From: Ixodes scapularis
Lineage: Eukaryota; Arthropoda; Arachnida; Ixodida; Ixodidae
DNA: 64,000 nucleotides
Assembly (NCBI RefSeq): GCF_016920785.2
Contig: NW_024609857.1
Span: 191,655,027 to 191,719,026, forward strand
Direction of reading: 5' to 3'
Shown: positions 23,404-34,839 of the stretch, piece after piece
Layout of the letters: the number at the start of each line of letters is the position of its first letter
How positions within the stretch are numbered: the stretch's first letter is position 1
Position numbers and translations under genes: made by a program
The notes under the pieces: generated by a model
Databases searched by the model: none
What the model was told of the DNA's origin: nothing
The model's input: the letters and a program-made list of their open reading frames with translations, nothing else

Positions 23404-23520
23404 CGTGTTTATTTAATGTTCGCTTGGTGTTGCTGTGTGTACTGTGTTTATGTTGGAACCACTCCTACTATAGCTCCTTGACTGGAGCTGGTAGTATCCC
23501 TAAATAAATAAATAAATAAA
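23404..23520 (+). repeat. 3' UTR and AAAT tail of the CR1/L2-like element
   Basis: A stem-loop (AGCTCC, six-base loop, GGAGCT, with flanking ACTA/TAGT pairing) precedes a tail of about five TAAA units near 23500. A short hairpin plus microsatellite tail is the usual 3' recognition end of this group. Confidence 0.7.
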
Positions 23521-23593
23521 GAAAACGGAGGGACCAATCGAAACGGAACTTTTCAGCTTCCCACGCGGCCGACTAAATTGTATCGCTTTAACC

Positions 23594-23630
<37 letters not shown>

Positions 23631-24488
23631 GTATGCTTGTTTGGGGTGGTTATGCATCTCCCCGTCTTACTCCCACGTTCCTCCGAGTCTTTTTTTACCC
23701 GTTTCCGTCATCAAGGGCAGTTCGTGCTTGCAATCCCGCGGTGGTCTTCGCGAGCTTCTAAAAAAAGAAATACATAATAAAATATAAAAGAAAACAACAC
23801 AGAAACACCCAAGAAACAAATGACAGCTGCCCGCACGTGGTCGCTTGATGCTAAACCCGTACGAAAATATATGCGGGCGTGCCTCCTGGCGCACCGCGTG
23901 CAAGGAAACAACTTTGCAAGCAAATGTGGAGCGCAAGAACGCGCGTCGCTCCGTCCCGGAAAAAAAGAAAACTCAGGAGGAGAACACCTGCAGAGAGGCC
24001 AACTGGACGCGTAAATATTGTACCGCGCGGCTCGGCGTGGGCGGGGAGGGAGGAAGATTTATTGGTCGACCCTAGCTGCGGTCGGGGAGCGTCTGCTCTC
24101 TCTGCCCACTCGCGACCCTTCGCCTTCTCCGAGGAAGCAAGAAAGATCGGCCACATTGATACTTGCTGAGACTATTCGTTGTCACATCAAGAGAAAAGGA
24201 AGTTTTGCGCCTTATTCGTGCGCCCTGCGAATTAGTTCTTACAAAAATTGGTCGCCGAAAAAGAAACAAACAATCGAGACGTGCACGTTTCAAACGTGTA
24301 CGTCTCGATAAAATAACATCAAGATAAGGTGCGCCCTCCTATATCTTAATTCAACACATGAAAGGGGAAATTCGTAATGTTCCGCTGGGAGAGGATTCTT
24401 TTACATTACAATTCTTGAGGTGAATACGTGCACAACCATCTAGTGATGCTGGAGGAGTCTCCGGACTCTTTCGATTATATATTTTTGC
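23521..24488. other. Non-genic stretch with poly-T and a hairpin
   Basis: A T run of about 29 lies near 23598-23626. A palindrome with arm TCGAGACGTGCACGTTT (about 24274-24310) pairs with one mismatch. Overlapping short frames in 23.8-24.2 kb carry no motif. Confidence 0.4.
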
Positions 24489-27400
24489 TTGATTCGTGTG
24501 GATATTGTTACAGAGGAGATAAGGATGCCCATTCAAACATCGTCTTCATATGTCACAAATATCACCATCAATAAATGCACGCTTGGCGCGGACTGGCTGA
24601 ATCAGTTCGAATCTGACTCTCAGTTTGCCCAATCATCGTATACTAAAACGACTGCGACATCTTCATCTAAAAACTGGTGGAGGATTGCAGACTTTCCTCG
24701 ACCTCAACCTCCTCAGTACTTGGACATCAACATGGAATTTCAAAGCAGCGTCTTCGCATCCACCAGGCAGGCCGGCTCAACGAGTTCCTTACGCTTCCAA
24801 CTCCAGCCATCCTCCCGACGTCCCCGTACCCGTCGTGTGGCCCGGAGCGCTTCGCCAACGCGACCCAAAACGGTTCTCTGGAGCCAGCGACGACGACGTC
24901 GACGACGAATGAGACCCTTAGGAGCGAGTCAGTCGCCACAACAAATGGGATCCGGCCACTGAGTTAAACAACGCCGTTTTCCGTTTTCCATCTTTTGAAC
25001 GTCACCAACTTGTGGTTCAAGAAAACGAAGCCGCCCTCAACAACTGGGAAGAGTTACAAAACTCAAATAAGTCTTTGAAGGACCCGCGGTCCGAAAACTC
25101 ACTGCCGAAAGGCTACTCAACGTGCGGCTTCAACAACCAGAGGAAACCTTCTTGGCATATATTGAAGAGGCACTCCAGCTCTGTCGCCGATTCAATAGCG
25201 AGATGCCCGACAAGAAAAAGGTTAACCACATTTTGAAGAGAATTTCTGAAGATGGGGGGCACTTCAACTTCTTTCCACCCATAGCGATCTTACAGTAAAC
25301 AAACTGCTTGTTAAAACTACCGAAAAATTCGCCATCAGCGTCTCACAGTACCGCGCTCTACAACACCAGTACAGGCGATTGCAAGCGTCGTCGCGTCATC
25401 GGACGAATCCTTCCCATCTCGTGAAAGCCTCCGGAACTACATCCGTGAGTTTGTTCGCGATGAAGTGGCGCGAATTCTAGGCCCGATCGTACTATAGGTC
25501 GTGAATCCCGCGAGCTACCAACTTCGGTCGCTCCGCTGAGTATCCGCTCCTTGATTCAGGAAGAAGTTGTCGCCGCCTAGGTAGTCGGGACCTGCCTCAC
25601 CCACAGCCCCTCCCCAGAAAATAACAACGTATGTAAAAGTTGCTGCATGGACAGCACCTGCAGTGGCACCACCGTACGCTTCCCCTTCGCATCCGCCCCG
25701 AATGAACAACCAGCCGGGATACGGGAGAGCACGGGACGGACATTCAATTTGCTTTAGCTGTGGCATCGCTAGACTCATCGCCCGATACTGCCGTCGTATT
25801 TCTCCAGCATACAATCTTCGAGACGCAACCTATTCCGGGTATTCAGAGTCGTACCACGACCGCTACTCTTCGACGCACGCAGGACGTCGTGACAGTTAAA
25901 GGACCTCATCCCCTGCACCCGACAAGAGAGACCGATCTCGGATGACCAGCCGCTCCCCGTCACCGCGCCGTCGGTCTCCATCACCAATGATCACTCGTAA
26001 CAGCAACTCCACGCAAAGGGGAAACTACTCGTTGCAACATATGAGGCAAGAGTTGCAGCGAAATCGTATTCCGAAAGCCTTCATAACCCGCGAATTATGA
26101 TTGATGTTATTGTCGAAGGTGTACCGGTCAAGGCATTACTAGACACAGGAGCTAGTATCGGTAATACGGTCTGATCTTTGTAAACGCCTCATGAAAGTGA
26201 GAACACGTTTTTCCGGGTATGCGCTTCTTACGGCTGGTAAGCTGAATTTAATACCGTCAGGAAAATGTCACTGCGCGTATTCATACTAATCAATTAACTC
26301 CTCTAATTGAATTGGTCGTTTTTTACGCTTGTTTTCATGAACTTATACTTGGATGGGATTTCTTGACTTTCTGAGACGCGTATAAGTTTTTCCAGTGCAC
26401 AGGTTGAGTTATTGAAGTAGGTGCTCCTGACGTTTGTCAACCCCCTCCAAATAAAACGCTCGTTTTTTTGTTTTTTCCAGAAAATATTACATTTTCTTTA
26501 CGCTATCCGTCATTTTGAGCGTAAAATATCCTCACTGTGTCGAGTTTACAGCTCTAATTAGTCCATCCGCAACAAATTTTATTAAGAGTGGTATCGTGGT
26601 GCCGTATTGTATAACTACGTGCATAGACGGGTTAGCTTCACTTGGTACTAATCCCTGTTTTACACATGCGTTCCTCCACAAGGTTTTACAGTGGTAAAAG
26701 TGTCAGTATATGACGAGTTTGAGCTCACATCACTCGAAACGCACAACACTTGCCGTACTGAAATTGAGTACTATTCTCCCGATCAATACCTCGACCCTAT
26801 TTTGGTCGACACGCTTGATGAAAAACTTGAGGCGTCACAGACGAAAATCTATCGGCTATACTCAGACGCCACGAACAATGCTTCGATGTTAACCCGTCTT
26901 CACTTGGTCGCATGACCTCCACGGAGCATAACATAGATGTTAGTGACACCCTTACACTCTAAAAAGCCCGTGCGTCGACTTTTCCGCACAAAGCTTGGAG
27001 AGCCATTCGCCGTAACTTAAGGAGGCTGCTCAGCAAATGACGATGCTAAACCATAGGTTTAGATCAAAAAACGTAGTCCGAGTTGTGACTAATGCATTGC
27101 AAAACGTCACGCTTGCACTGCTTAATGTCACAACTCAGACTGCGTTTTTTGGTATAAACATGTGTATCGGCATTGTCATTCGCTCAGCTTCCTCCGTATG
27201 TTGCGGTGATTGGCTCTCCGTGTGTTGTGCGGAAAAGTAGACGCACGGGCTTTTTCTTAGAGTACTCTACGACAACACCCCCCCCCCCCCCCCCCCCCCT
27301 TCCCGGGTGTCTTTAGGTGACAGGGAGTTAGTACGTAAACAGGTCAATCAAATGCTTGAAAAAGGCGTCATACGCCCCTCTTGCAGTTATTGGCTTCGAC

Positions 27401-27960
27401 AGTTGTCCTGGTGAGAGAAAAAAAAAGACAGCACCGTCCGGTTATGCATCGACTACCGCCATCTCAATACAGTAACTAAGAAAGACGTGCATCCAATGCC
27501 GCGTATTGACGATGTATTGAACTGCCTTCAGTGTTCTTACTTTTTTTTCTTCTCTTGACCTTCGGTCTGGTTACTGGCCGGTTCCCATTGCCGAATCTGT
27601 CAAAGCTATAACCCCATTTTCCACTCCAGACGGATTATTCGAGTGTAACGTCATGCCTTTTGGATTATGTGCTGCGCCCGCTACATTCGAGCCGATTATA
27701 GACAACGTGCTTTGTGGTCTGAAGTGGAAAGTTTTTCTATGTTACCTGGACGATGTTGTCAACTTTTCTCAAACGTTTAAAGATCATTCAAAACGACTTA
27801 ATATCAGTCTGTCTCCTATTTTTAAAGCAGGATTACAACTGAACACAAAGCAGTGCCGCTTTGGGAACAGATCAGTTTGAGTCCTTGGTCACATAGTCTA
27901 TAAAGAAGGAATCCTTCCCGATCCCGATAAAATCCGAGCCGTATTGCACTTATAGCACAA
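24489..27960 (+). pseudogene. Decayed Ty3/gypsy retrotransposon (gag, protease, reverse transcriptase)
   Basis: A gag-like part (about 25000-25260) reads RLQQPEETFLAYIEEALQLC in one frame. A nucleocapsid knuckle follows at about 25750 (CFSCGIARLIARYC), with Leu where the zinc-binding His should be. A protease core with LLDTGAS lies near 26140, broken by a frameshift right after it. The reverse transcriptase (about 27319-27950) has LCIDYRHLN, DLRSGYW, MPFGLCAAPATF and the catalytic YLDD near 27743. Many stops and shifts separate these parts, and no RNase H or integrase is left. A foldback element interrupts it at 26956-27263. I could not identify LTRs. Confidence 0.8.
26956..27263. mobile_element. 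308-bp foldback MITE inside the gypsy relic
   Basis: The ends are ACTCTAAAAAGCCCGTGCGT and its reverse complement, with a small AAG difference. The two halves pair over about 150 bp each, through the outer tract (CTTTTCCGCACAA, GGAGAGCCA) and the inner one (CAAAAAACG, GAGTTGTGAC). The frame at 27037-27240 is a by-product. It lies between the protease and reverse transcriptase of the older gypsy element, so it arrived later. No convincing TSD was found. Confidence 0.75.
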
Positions 27961-28699
27961 TCGAAATCGGATGGTTGTAAATATTTCTCAGCTAGGTGAT
28001 GCAAGCTATCACATAATACAAAAGGTATAGCAAATAGCATCTCTCAGTTCATACATCTTACGACAGAAGACATACGTTTCCTAGAAGTACTGTGGTCGTC
28101 TTCAAAAGGATTAAAATGTAAAAAGAAAAGAAGCGGACTGGAAAGGACGCCGCTGAACAGAAGCGCCGGCCCAAGAAAGGTGTTGCAAAGGAAAACGGGG
28201 GTGGGTTGAGGGGGGGGGGGGGGGGGGGGGGGGTCGTGGAGGGGAAGGGGAAAGTAAGAAAGAGAAAGAGGGCAGAGAACGAGGTTGGAGACGAACGGAG
28301 AATGGACACTGGCGGGTCTGGTAGAGGTGGTCCGGATGCCAAGACACATGGCCTTAGACTGGGGGGGGTTCTATGGAGACGATGCCTGCACACTTCTGGG
28401 CGGGTTTGCTAATGAATATAGGTATTCTTCTGGCGGGTAAGCCTTCCCTGTCGTTTTCTTTAAATATCTCTTATCACGAAATTCCCCACTTTACATGCGG
28501 CTTCTAAAATAGGGTAATGCGATTTATTTTACTTACATATCAAGTTTGTCCACCCTTTCTGCGTGCAAAATCGTAAATAAATAATCGAAACAAGGACGGA
28601 CTCACGGCTGCTGTTTGCATGGGAGGCTAGTCACCTTTTGTCTCGTGCCTCCACGGAGCTGGTCATATGACCTCTGAATCCATCTTCCGGCTATTTTAA
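27961..28699. other. Non-genic stretch with a G run
   Basis: A G run of about 25 lies near 28209-28234. The Pro-rich frames on the minus strand are translations of this tract. Nothing else noted. Confidence 0.4.
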
Positions 28700-29570
28700 C
28701 TGCGGGTAGAGATACCTTCATTTACCACGAAACAGGCCCTGAACTGTTATTTTTACTGAAGTGGTAATAGAAAAACTCCACTCTCTGACGTCACGCCGAT
28801 GCGGTGGCGCTGCTGTAGGCACTGCGCATGCGCAGATGCTTCGCCTCGGGCGAATCTGGTTTCTGCGCTCGCGCAGTGCCCTCACCCGGTGGGCAAACGC
28901 GGGCTTGTTTGTAAAAAGTGTGCTGTTCGATACGGAGATCGACAAGGACAGAGATTTGAACTTTGAATTACACGCCTCCAAATAAAGTTGCACTGTACAG
29001 CCTTCAAGCTGCCTTGATGACTCCGAGGCAAACCGCTAAACTAGGGATTCCCATTTGGCCGGTTAGAATCCAATCCGAGCTGCCCGCAAACTGACAAAGA
29101 ACAGATACCCTCATTTAACAGCAAACCGTCCCTGGACTGTTATTTTTACGGGGGTGGTAATACGGAGATCGCACAGGACAGAAGTTTGATCTCTGAATTA
29201 CACACATAGAAGTTGCACTGTAAATCCTTATCCTAGCGCTCAGGTCGCCTTGGTGGCTTCCAGCCAAACCGCTAGACTACGGATCCCCAGTTGGCGGGTT
29301 CGAATCCTATCCGAGGTTCCCGTATTTTACAGAGAAGAGGTACAGTCATTTACCAGCAAACCGGCCCTGGACTGTTATTTTTACTGGAGTGGTAATACGG
29401 AGATCGCACAGGACAGAGGTTCGGACTCTGAATTAAACACATAGAGGTTGCACTGTAAATCTTTATCTTAGTGCTCAAGGCGCCTTGGTGGCTTCGAGCC
29501 AAACCGCTATACTACGGATCCCCAGTGAGCGGGTTCGAATACCATCCCAGGTTCCCGGAACCTGACATAT
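28700..29570 (+). repeat. Tandem array of about 230-bp units with tRNA-like blocks
   Basis: Units start at TACGGAGATCG: 28931-29160 (230 bp), 29161-29395 (235 bp) and 29396 to about 29570 (partial). A partial unit lies at about 28705-28769. Each contains a conserved leader (TTTACCAGCAAACC, GGACTGTTATTTTTAC, AGTTGCACTGTA). A tRNA-like block follows, with a box-A-like TGGCTTCCAGCC and a box B. The box B is exact in unit 2 (GGTTCGAATCC), has one substitution in unit 1 and one insertion in unit 3. The apparent anticodon loop CTACGGA would place ACG at the anticodon, but the T stem pairs poorly, so these are not tRNA genes. Confidence 0.75.
28770..28930. other. 160-bp CpG-rich insert splitting a tandem unit
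   Basis: It separates GTGGTAATA from TACGGAG, which are contiguous in the other units. It contains TGACGTCA and TGCGCATGCGCA, motifs known as CRE/ATF and NRF1-type sites, so it looks promoter-like. No terminal inverted repeat is visible. Confidence 0.45.
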
Positions 29571-32500
29571 TCATTGCGGAGAAGGCGCAGTGTAACCGAC
29601 ATTTTAGTTGCGCGTCAGAAGAACCCCAAGCGGTCCTACTTAATCCTCAGTCCTCCGCTTGGGCTTGCCAGATGGCCTTCGACAGTTTGCAACGTAAATC
29701 CCAGAAGTGTGATTTTGATCTTTGCTCACAAATGCCTTGATTGAATCACACTCACTGCTTCGAAAATTCCGGATAGCCGTCATTTTTCACCGATATACCA
29801 TCACAACGGCAGTGAAAAAAACGTCATGCTAAAACTTGCTAAGCCGCTCGAGCCGCCCGTCATGAGAACAAATAATGTCGCCCGATGAAGCGTGCGCAAT
29901 GCCCTGCGCAGACGCACTATTCTCGGGAGCGCTTCTATGGAACGTCTTTCAGATATAACTTGCGAATATTTAGTTCGACAGGCGCTACATTAATATTAGT
30001 TAAGATCTGACAACGGTTTCAAGGACACCGTGTCATGGGTATCTGACTTCACAATCGATTTGAACAAGAACAAAGGCGATGAAGCAGCGACCGTGCATAA
30101 CGAAACGGACCTTTCGCAATGCGTGGAGGGTTCCCCCTCCATTGTTTGGCAACAAACTGGCACGTGGCATCGAACGTCGCACCCCAGTGAGGTAACAAGC
30201 CCTGGCTTCCGTCCGACCTTCTCGTCTGTTTTTGAGTTGTCCGCTTTTCTTGTGTAGTGCACGCGTGGACGTTTTCAGGAAAGTGTCGGTATAATTTACA
30301 GTTTTGCAAAAGCTATGTTGTTCTGGAAATATAAAGGTTTCAGATACAATCATCTAACGCAAAACCAGGAGTGTTTGGGGACTATTTCTAGGTTCGGACC
30401 TCCGCGTTTTAACCCCCGTGACATGGAGTGGAGTGATAAATTTCCGAAGCACCGGGGGTACATGCTTGAGAGCGTAGTTAAATTCTCTGCACGTGCCGGC
30501 GTCTGCCGCAGTAACTGTTCTAAAGCATGAACCTAAAGCAAATGTAACTTTGTGTGTGCGTGTATCACCACTATGTTTTATTTTGCGCTCTCAGAGCGTG
30601 CAACGCGTGTACCTACATTCCCATGATTCTTCTTGGTACTTGGGCAATTGAATTATTGTTCTAATGTTTTATTGTCTATAGTTTCAGGATTTTTCTGTTT
30701 TACAGGGATACCGAGCTCCCAAAAATACTTTGTTTCTAAGTGTCGGTAATGATTTGTACGAAGGTCACTAGCGAAATATGCGGGATGTGGCAAATAAGAA
30801 AGCTTTAGGCAGGAATAATTTATGGCGACACGAAGCATCGACCTTTTCCCAAGAAGTCCTTCATCGGCTATTAAAACTGCCCTATAGTGTCAGCTGTGGA
30901 CTTTGACAGATTATTACACGTCTCTAAAAAACTGCACGTATTCTCGACAAAAAATGCGTGGTAGTGGTTCCGTATATACAGAGAATGTCCCACTATCTAA
31001 AACAGGTAGCCAATAGATACGGAATCCTTTTAGTGATGTCAGCCCCCCCCCCCCCCCCCCCTCAAGAAAATGGACCAAATTTGTTCTAAAGTTCGAGCAA
31101 AAGTAGAAAATATTACAAGTCACAGGCGCAGCACAAAACACGTCCACCCTTAGGTGCCTGTTCAACCAGTATGATTTATAACATCCCCCTTTCATGTGGT
31201 ATATCCTGCGTAGGATAAACAGGATGGTGTGTTAATGACCGGTTAAGGGAAAACAATCGTTCTCTAAATTCCACGGTGGGGGGTCACCAACCTCTGCATT
31301 ATCAAGCTTGTAAGTGTACACCATATTTTCCCAAAAACCCCGATAATTGGCAGATTCCACGAAAACGCACCAGGGAAATGTTTGAAGCTTTTAGTATACT
31401 CCGCGCAGGCGAGCGTTGTGTCAGCCAACTTGCTGTAGCATTAACCGACAAGGAAAGCGCGTTTCTACAATCGGATGATGTTGTGTGCCCTCCGCGTGCT
31501 CGGGTGCCCCCGTGCCAGTGTGGCCTCGGCCCGAGCTGATACTGCGGGTTGTTCTTTTTTCTTCCTTCAAAACATCAAGTTGTGAGTTTGCGCCTGTCTC
31601 TTTTCTCTCCTCTGTTCCTTTCTATTTGTGCGCAATTTTAACCATGTTTAATCAGCATGCTACTGGGTGCAAAGGACAACTACTGCGGGTTACTTATTAT
31701 TTGTCAACTTTGCTCGAACTTTTATTTTTCTATTATGATCGTACGAGTACCAGACGAGTACCATTCCCTGTATTTTTTTTTATTTGTAATAAACATTGAC
31801 CTTTTTTTATGGAGCACAAAGTGCCTAATAGGCCATCCGCAAAAATAAAAACAAATATTGAGACAACATTTGGCGCGCGCACATTAGAAAGGACGGTCTA
31901 AGTGTTACAGCGGTCGTCCGACACTCGCGGCTTTGAGGGGGTCCTAGGGTTTTTGCACCATCATCCGCAATTATTTTCCCCCCGAAAGCCCACCTCGAAT
32001 GCTTAGGTAATACGCTTCTGTATTCGAGTTTATGAGCTCGGTTATCTTTGTAGTTTCGCACGTGTCAGTGCGCGTCCTTTTGTACGCGAGAGCGCGAGCA
32101 AGGCCGTCAGTAAGCAGAATGTTTGCATCTGTCTTGAGGAAAATTGCGTAAAAAAAAAAGAGAAATAACACTAAGAATAGAGAGGTATAGAATAGAGGGC
32201 CTCAACGCATTGGGTTCTTCGAGCATCTTGGGGCTTCGCACGGCGCATGCGCAAAACTTGTGCGCAAGGGCAGTGCATGCGGCGCCCCCACAACGTTGCA
32301 ACTTTAAAAAAAAAGCCTGCTAAAGGTAGATTGAACACCACTAGAAAACGCTTAACTTATGGCACAGGCCAAGAATGACCGTTTTAGCACTATGCCTTGG
32401 TGTATGCTTGCATGATACCTCAATGGCGTCGGGAGCCTTATTCTCACTGACAAGAATTTTGTTGAGAATAAGCAAAAATAACGACGCATGACTCGAACTT

Positions 32501-33038
32501 ATAACGTAATAAACTAAGCTATTTACGATCGATAAATGTAAATTGGAAAAACATTTTACCATGCAATAAAAAAACCGGTAAAGCAGGGGTACATGAGCGG
32601 TGAAACTGGGCGCCGCGCGGCGCTCCGCCTGATGCACCACCTGACGATACGCGGCGATATTTGCGTATACAAAAGACATGCACGCAAAAGCCTGTCGCGC
32701 GATGCACATACTTTCGGGATCACCATTGGCACCGAACGTAGAGTAACTGGCACTACTTCGCTTCAAAACGCACTATTTATGCCCTCAACGTAAATTACAT
32801 ATTGAGGAAAAAAATAAAGCAAATAACCGGCGCATACGTTGTTGTGCTACCATTATATTACTGTTAAAGGAATGCTGTAGAAGAAAACATCACCGCAAAA
32901 GGTATATTCACAACAGATAGCAACGCAGTGTTTGCTTTTCCTTTCTACCCACTTCAATTAGAAAAACATCGAAATTGTTTAGATGATTTATTGTGTAGAC
33001 TGTATAAACATCCATTTAAAATTTAAAATGGAGCGTCT
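29571..33038. other. Intergenic stretch with no gene seen
   Basis: About 3.5 kb with only short frames lacking motifs. It contains a C run at about 31043-31062 and a GCGCATGCGC palindrome near 32245. TAATAAACATTG near 31787 resembles a polyadenylation signal without an identifiable transcript. Confidence 0.4.
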
Positions 33039-33642
33039 CAGGGCCGTACCCAGAAAAAAATTTCGGGGGGGGGGGGGGGGGGGGGGGGGTTTCGGGGACA
33101 ACGGCGGCCATTTTGAAAATGTTTATTGTCTTATTTTCGCCTATGAATCATGTGCATCGGTGGCATATAATGGAGAGGTATACCAAACCGAAGAACCTGT
33201 CCCGGTTTGGTACCCGGTAGCCGACCGGTGCCACTGCGCGTGCGCAGAGGTGGAGATTAAAAACGGCTGGCTGCTATACTTCGTTTCAGCTTCGGTCCGA
33301 GCACGGCCGATGTTATGAGCCAAAGGGCCAATCAAACACCGCAAAAAGCGCGGCGTCATGGCGTGTTCTCTGCGCTTTATAGAACTAGCCGGCAGAGGAG
33401 CACGCACAGAGAGACGGCGAATACCGGCTGGTCCTATCAACTGCAGAGAGCACGCCATGACGTTGTGCCTCTTTCGCTGTTTGATTGGCCCTTCGGCTCA
33501 TAACATCGGCCGCGCTCGGACCGAAGCTGAAACGAAGTATAGTGCACCGACCAGGGCCGTACCCAGAAAAAAATTTCGGGGGGGGGGGGGGAGGTCAGAA
33601 CCCTTTAACCCCCCCCCCCCCTCCCCCCTGGTTACGGCCCTG
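33039..33642. mobile_element. Composite G-rich hAT-like element with duplicated left end
   Basis: The left end CAGGGCCGTACCCAG at 33039 and the right end ending TTACGGCCCTG at 33642 are inverted. The flanks GAGCGTCT (33031-33038) and GAGCGTGT (33643-33650) match at 7 of 8 bases, a hAT-type duplication. A second copy of the left end, including the AAAAAAATTTCGGGG tract, starts at 33552. The interval between the two left ends holds a separate foldback MITE. It is non-coding. Confidence 0.65.
33275..33541. mobile_element. Foldback MITE with arms of about 98 bp
   Basis: 33275-33374 (TATACTTCGTTTCAGCTTCG onward) pairs with 33442-33541 at high identity. Shared inner tracts include CATAACATCGGCC, GGCCAATCAAAC and CATGGCGTG. 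The loop is about 67 bp. The frames on both strands are by-products. Confidence 0.8.
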
Positions 33643-34839
33643 GAGCGTGTCCAACTCACTGAGACAACTGGAGATGCACCGCGTGTCAGTCCTGAAGACA
33701 ACATACCACAGAACAAATACGGACCCCTGAACGCCGCTACGAAGGCGTTCAGGGGTCTGAAGAAGCTCAGATTGAACAAAAAAGGCTGGCGCAAATCGCT
33801 TGTATGAGACGCGGACCAGTTTTAATGAGAGACTTGGCGCTTTCGTTCAAAAGTACACAGAGATGTTCTATTGACTTTATAGGAAATGGCACCGAATGCA
33901 ATAACTATCAGGTGTTAAGGCCGTGACAATGAAATGAGTAGTGACAAAGCGTTATCCCCGAGCACCATAAAAGGAGTATGCATGAGAGTAAATACCTACC
34001 AACGCAGTCCAAAGTAAACACCTACCAATCCAGCAGATAAATTCCGAAACACACAACACGTTTCTTCGTCTCCCGGCGGCATCGATGGCTGGCTCGACAA
34101 AACTGACGATAACAAAGGTTTCTCCCGTGCAAAGTGCAACGTCTCGGCATCTTTTCTACCCGCCTCGTTTTAACTCTTTCATTGGTGGCAGTAACATTCC
34201 GGAAAACAGATTCCCCACCTTCAACTCAAACCACCAACACCAAACCAATCTCGCTCGGAGTCTCTGATCGGCTTTGGCAACACCAAACAAAACCAATCTC
34301 GGCATCGTTGTTGTTCGCGAAGACCCGCCTAGTTGAAATGGTGATTTCACAGCACCTTCCGTGTCACCCATGAGACTTCGAATAACTTTGCAGAAGACTA
34401 GAACGTCTTCACGAGAGCGTTCGAGCCGCACACTGCGCCGAACCCAAACCGAAGCGATCGAACAAACAGCCGCCATATTTGTTTCTCCGCCGCTCGCCGC
34501 TGGCGCAACGAGCGCACAGCGCGGAAATATCTGGCCGACCTGAGACGCCAGGGCGGCGCGGCCGACCTGCCAGGTCGGAGCTGCGCCGCGTCGGGAGGCG
34601 CGTATGTCACAGTGACGTAGGGACGCGTGCTCCGGTTGCTATGGGTACTGCCGCGCGCTGCCGCGCGGCGCCCGCTTTCATCGCTCATGTGTCCCCTGCT
34701 TAACATGACTTGAAAACCACTAAATATACCGCCAACCGCAAAAAAACAATTTCAAACAAACAAAACAAACAACCCCCCCCCCCAAAAAAAAATAAATAAA
34801 AAAAAGTGAAAGCTGCTTACAACTCCCTGTAACGCCGAA
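33643..34839. other. Non-genic stretch with a short perfect hairpin
   Basis: A perfect 14-bp stem (GACCCCTGAACGCC, 33722-33735 with 33744-33757) has an 8-base loop. Homopolymer A and C tracts lie at 34740-34806. No coding signal. Confidence 0.45.

Noticed and set aside
29239..29545. Functional tRNA-Arg genes
   Set aside because: T-stem pairing is poor, and the blocks are part of tandem units rather than free-standing genes.
30030..30530. Overlapping frames on both strands suggesting a gene
   Set aside because: Short, no conserved motif, and no codon pattern distinguishing one frame.
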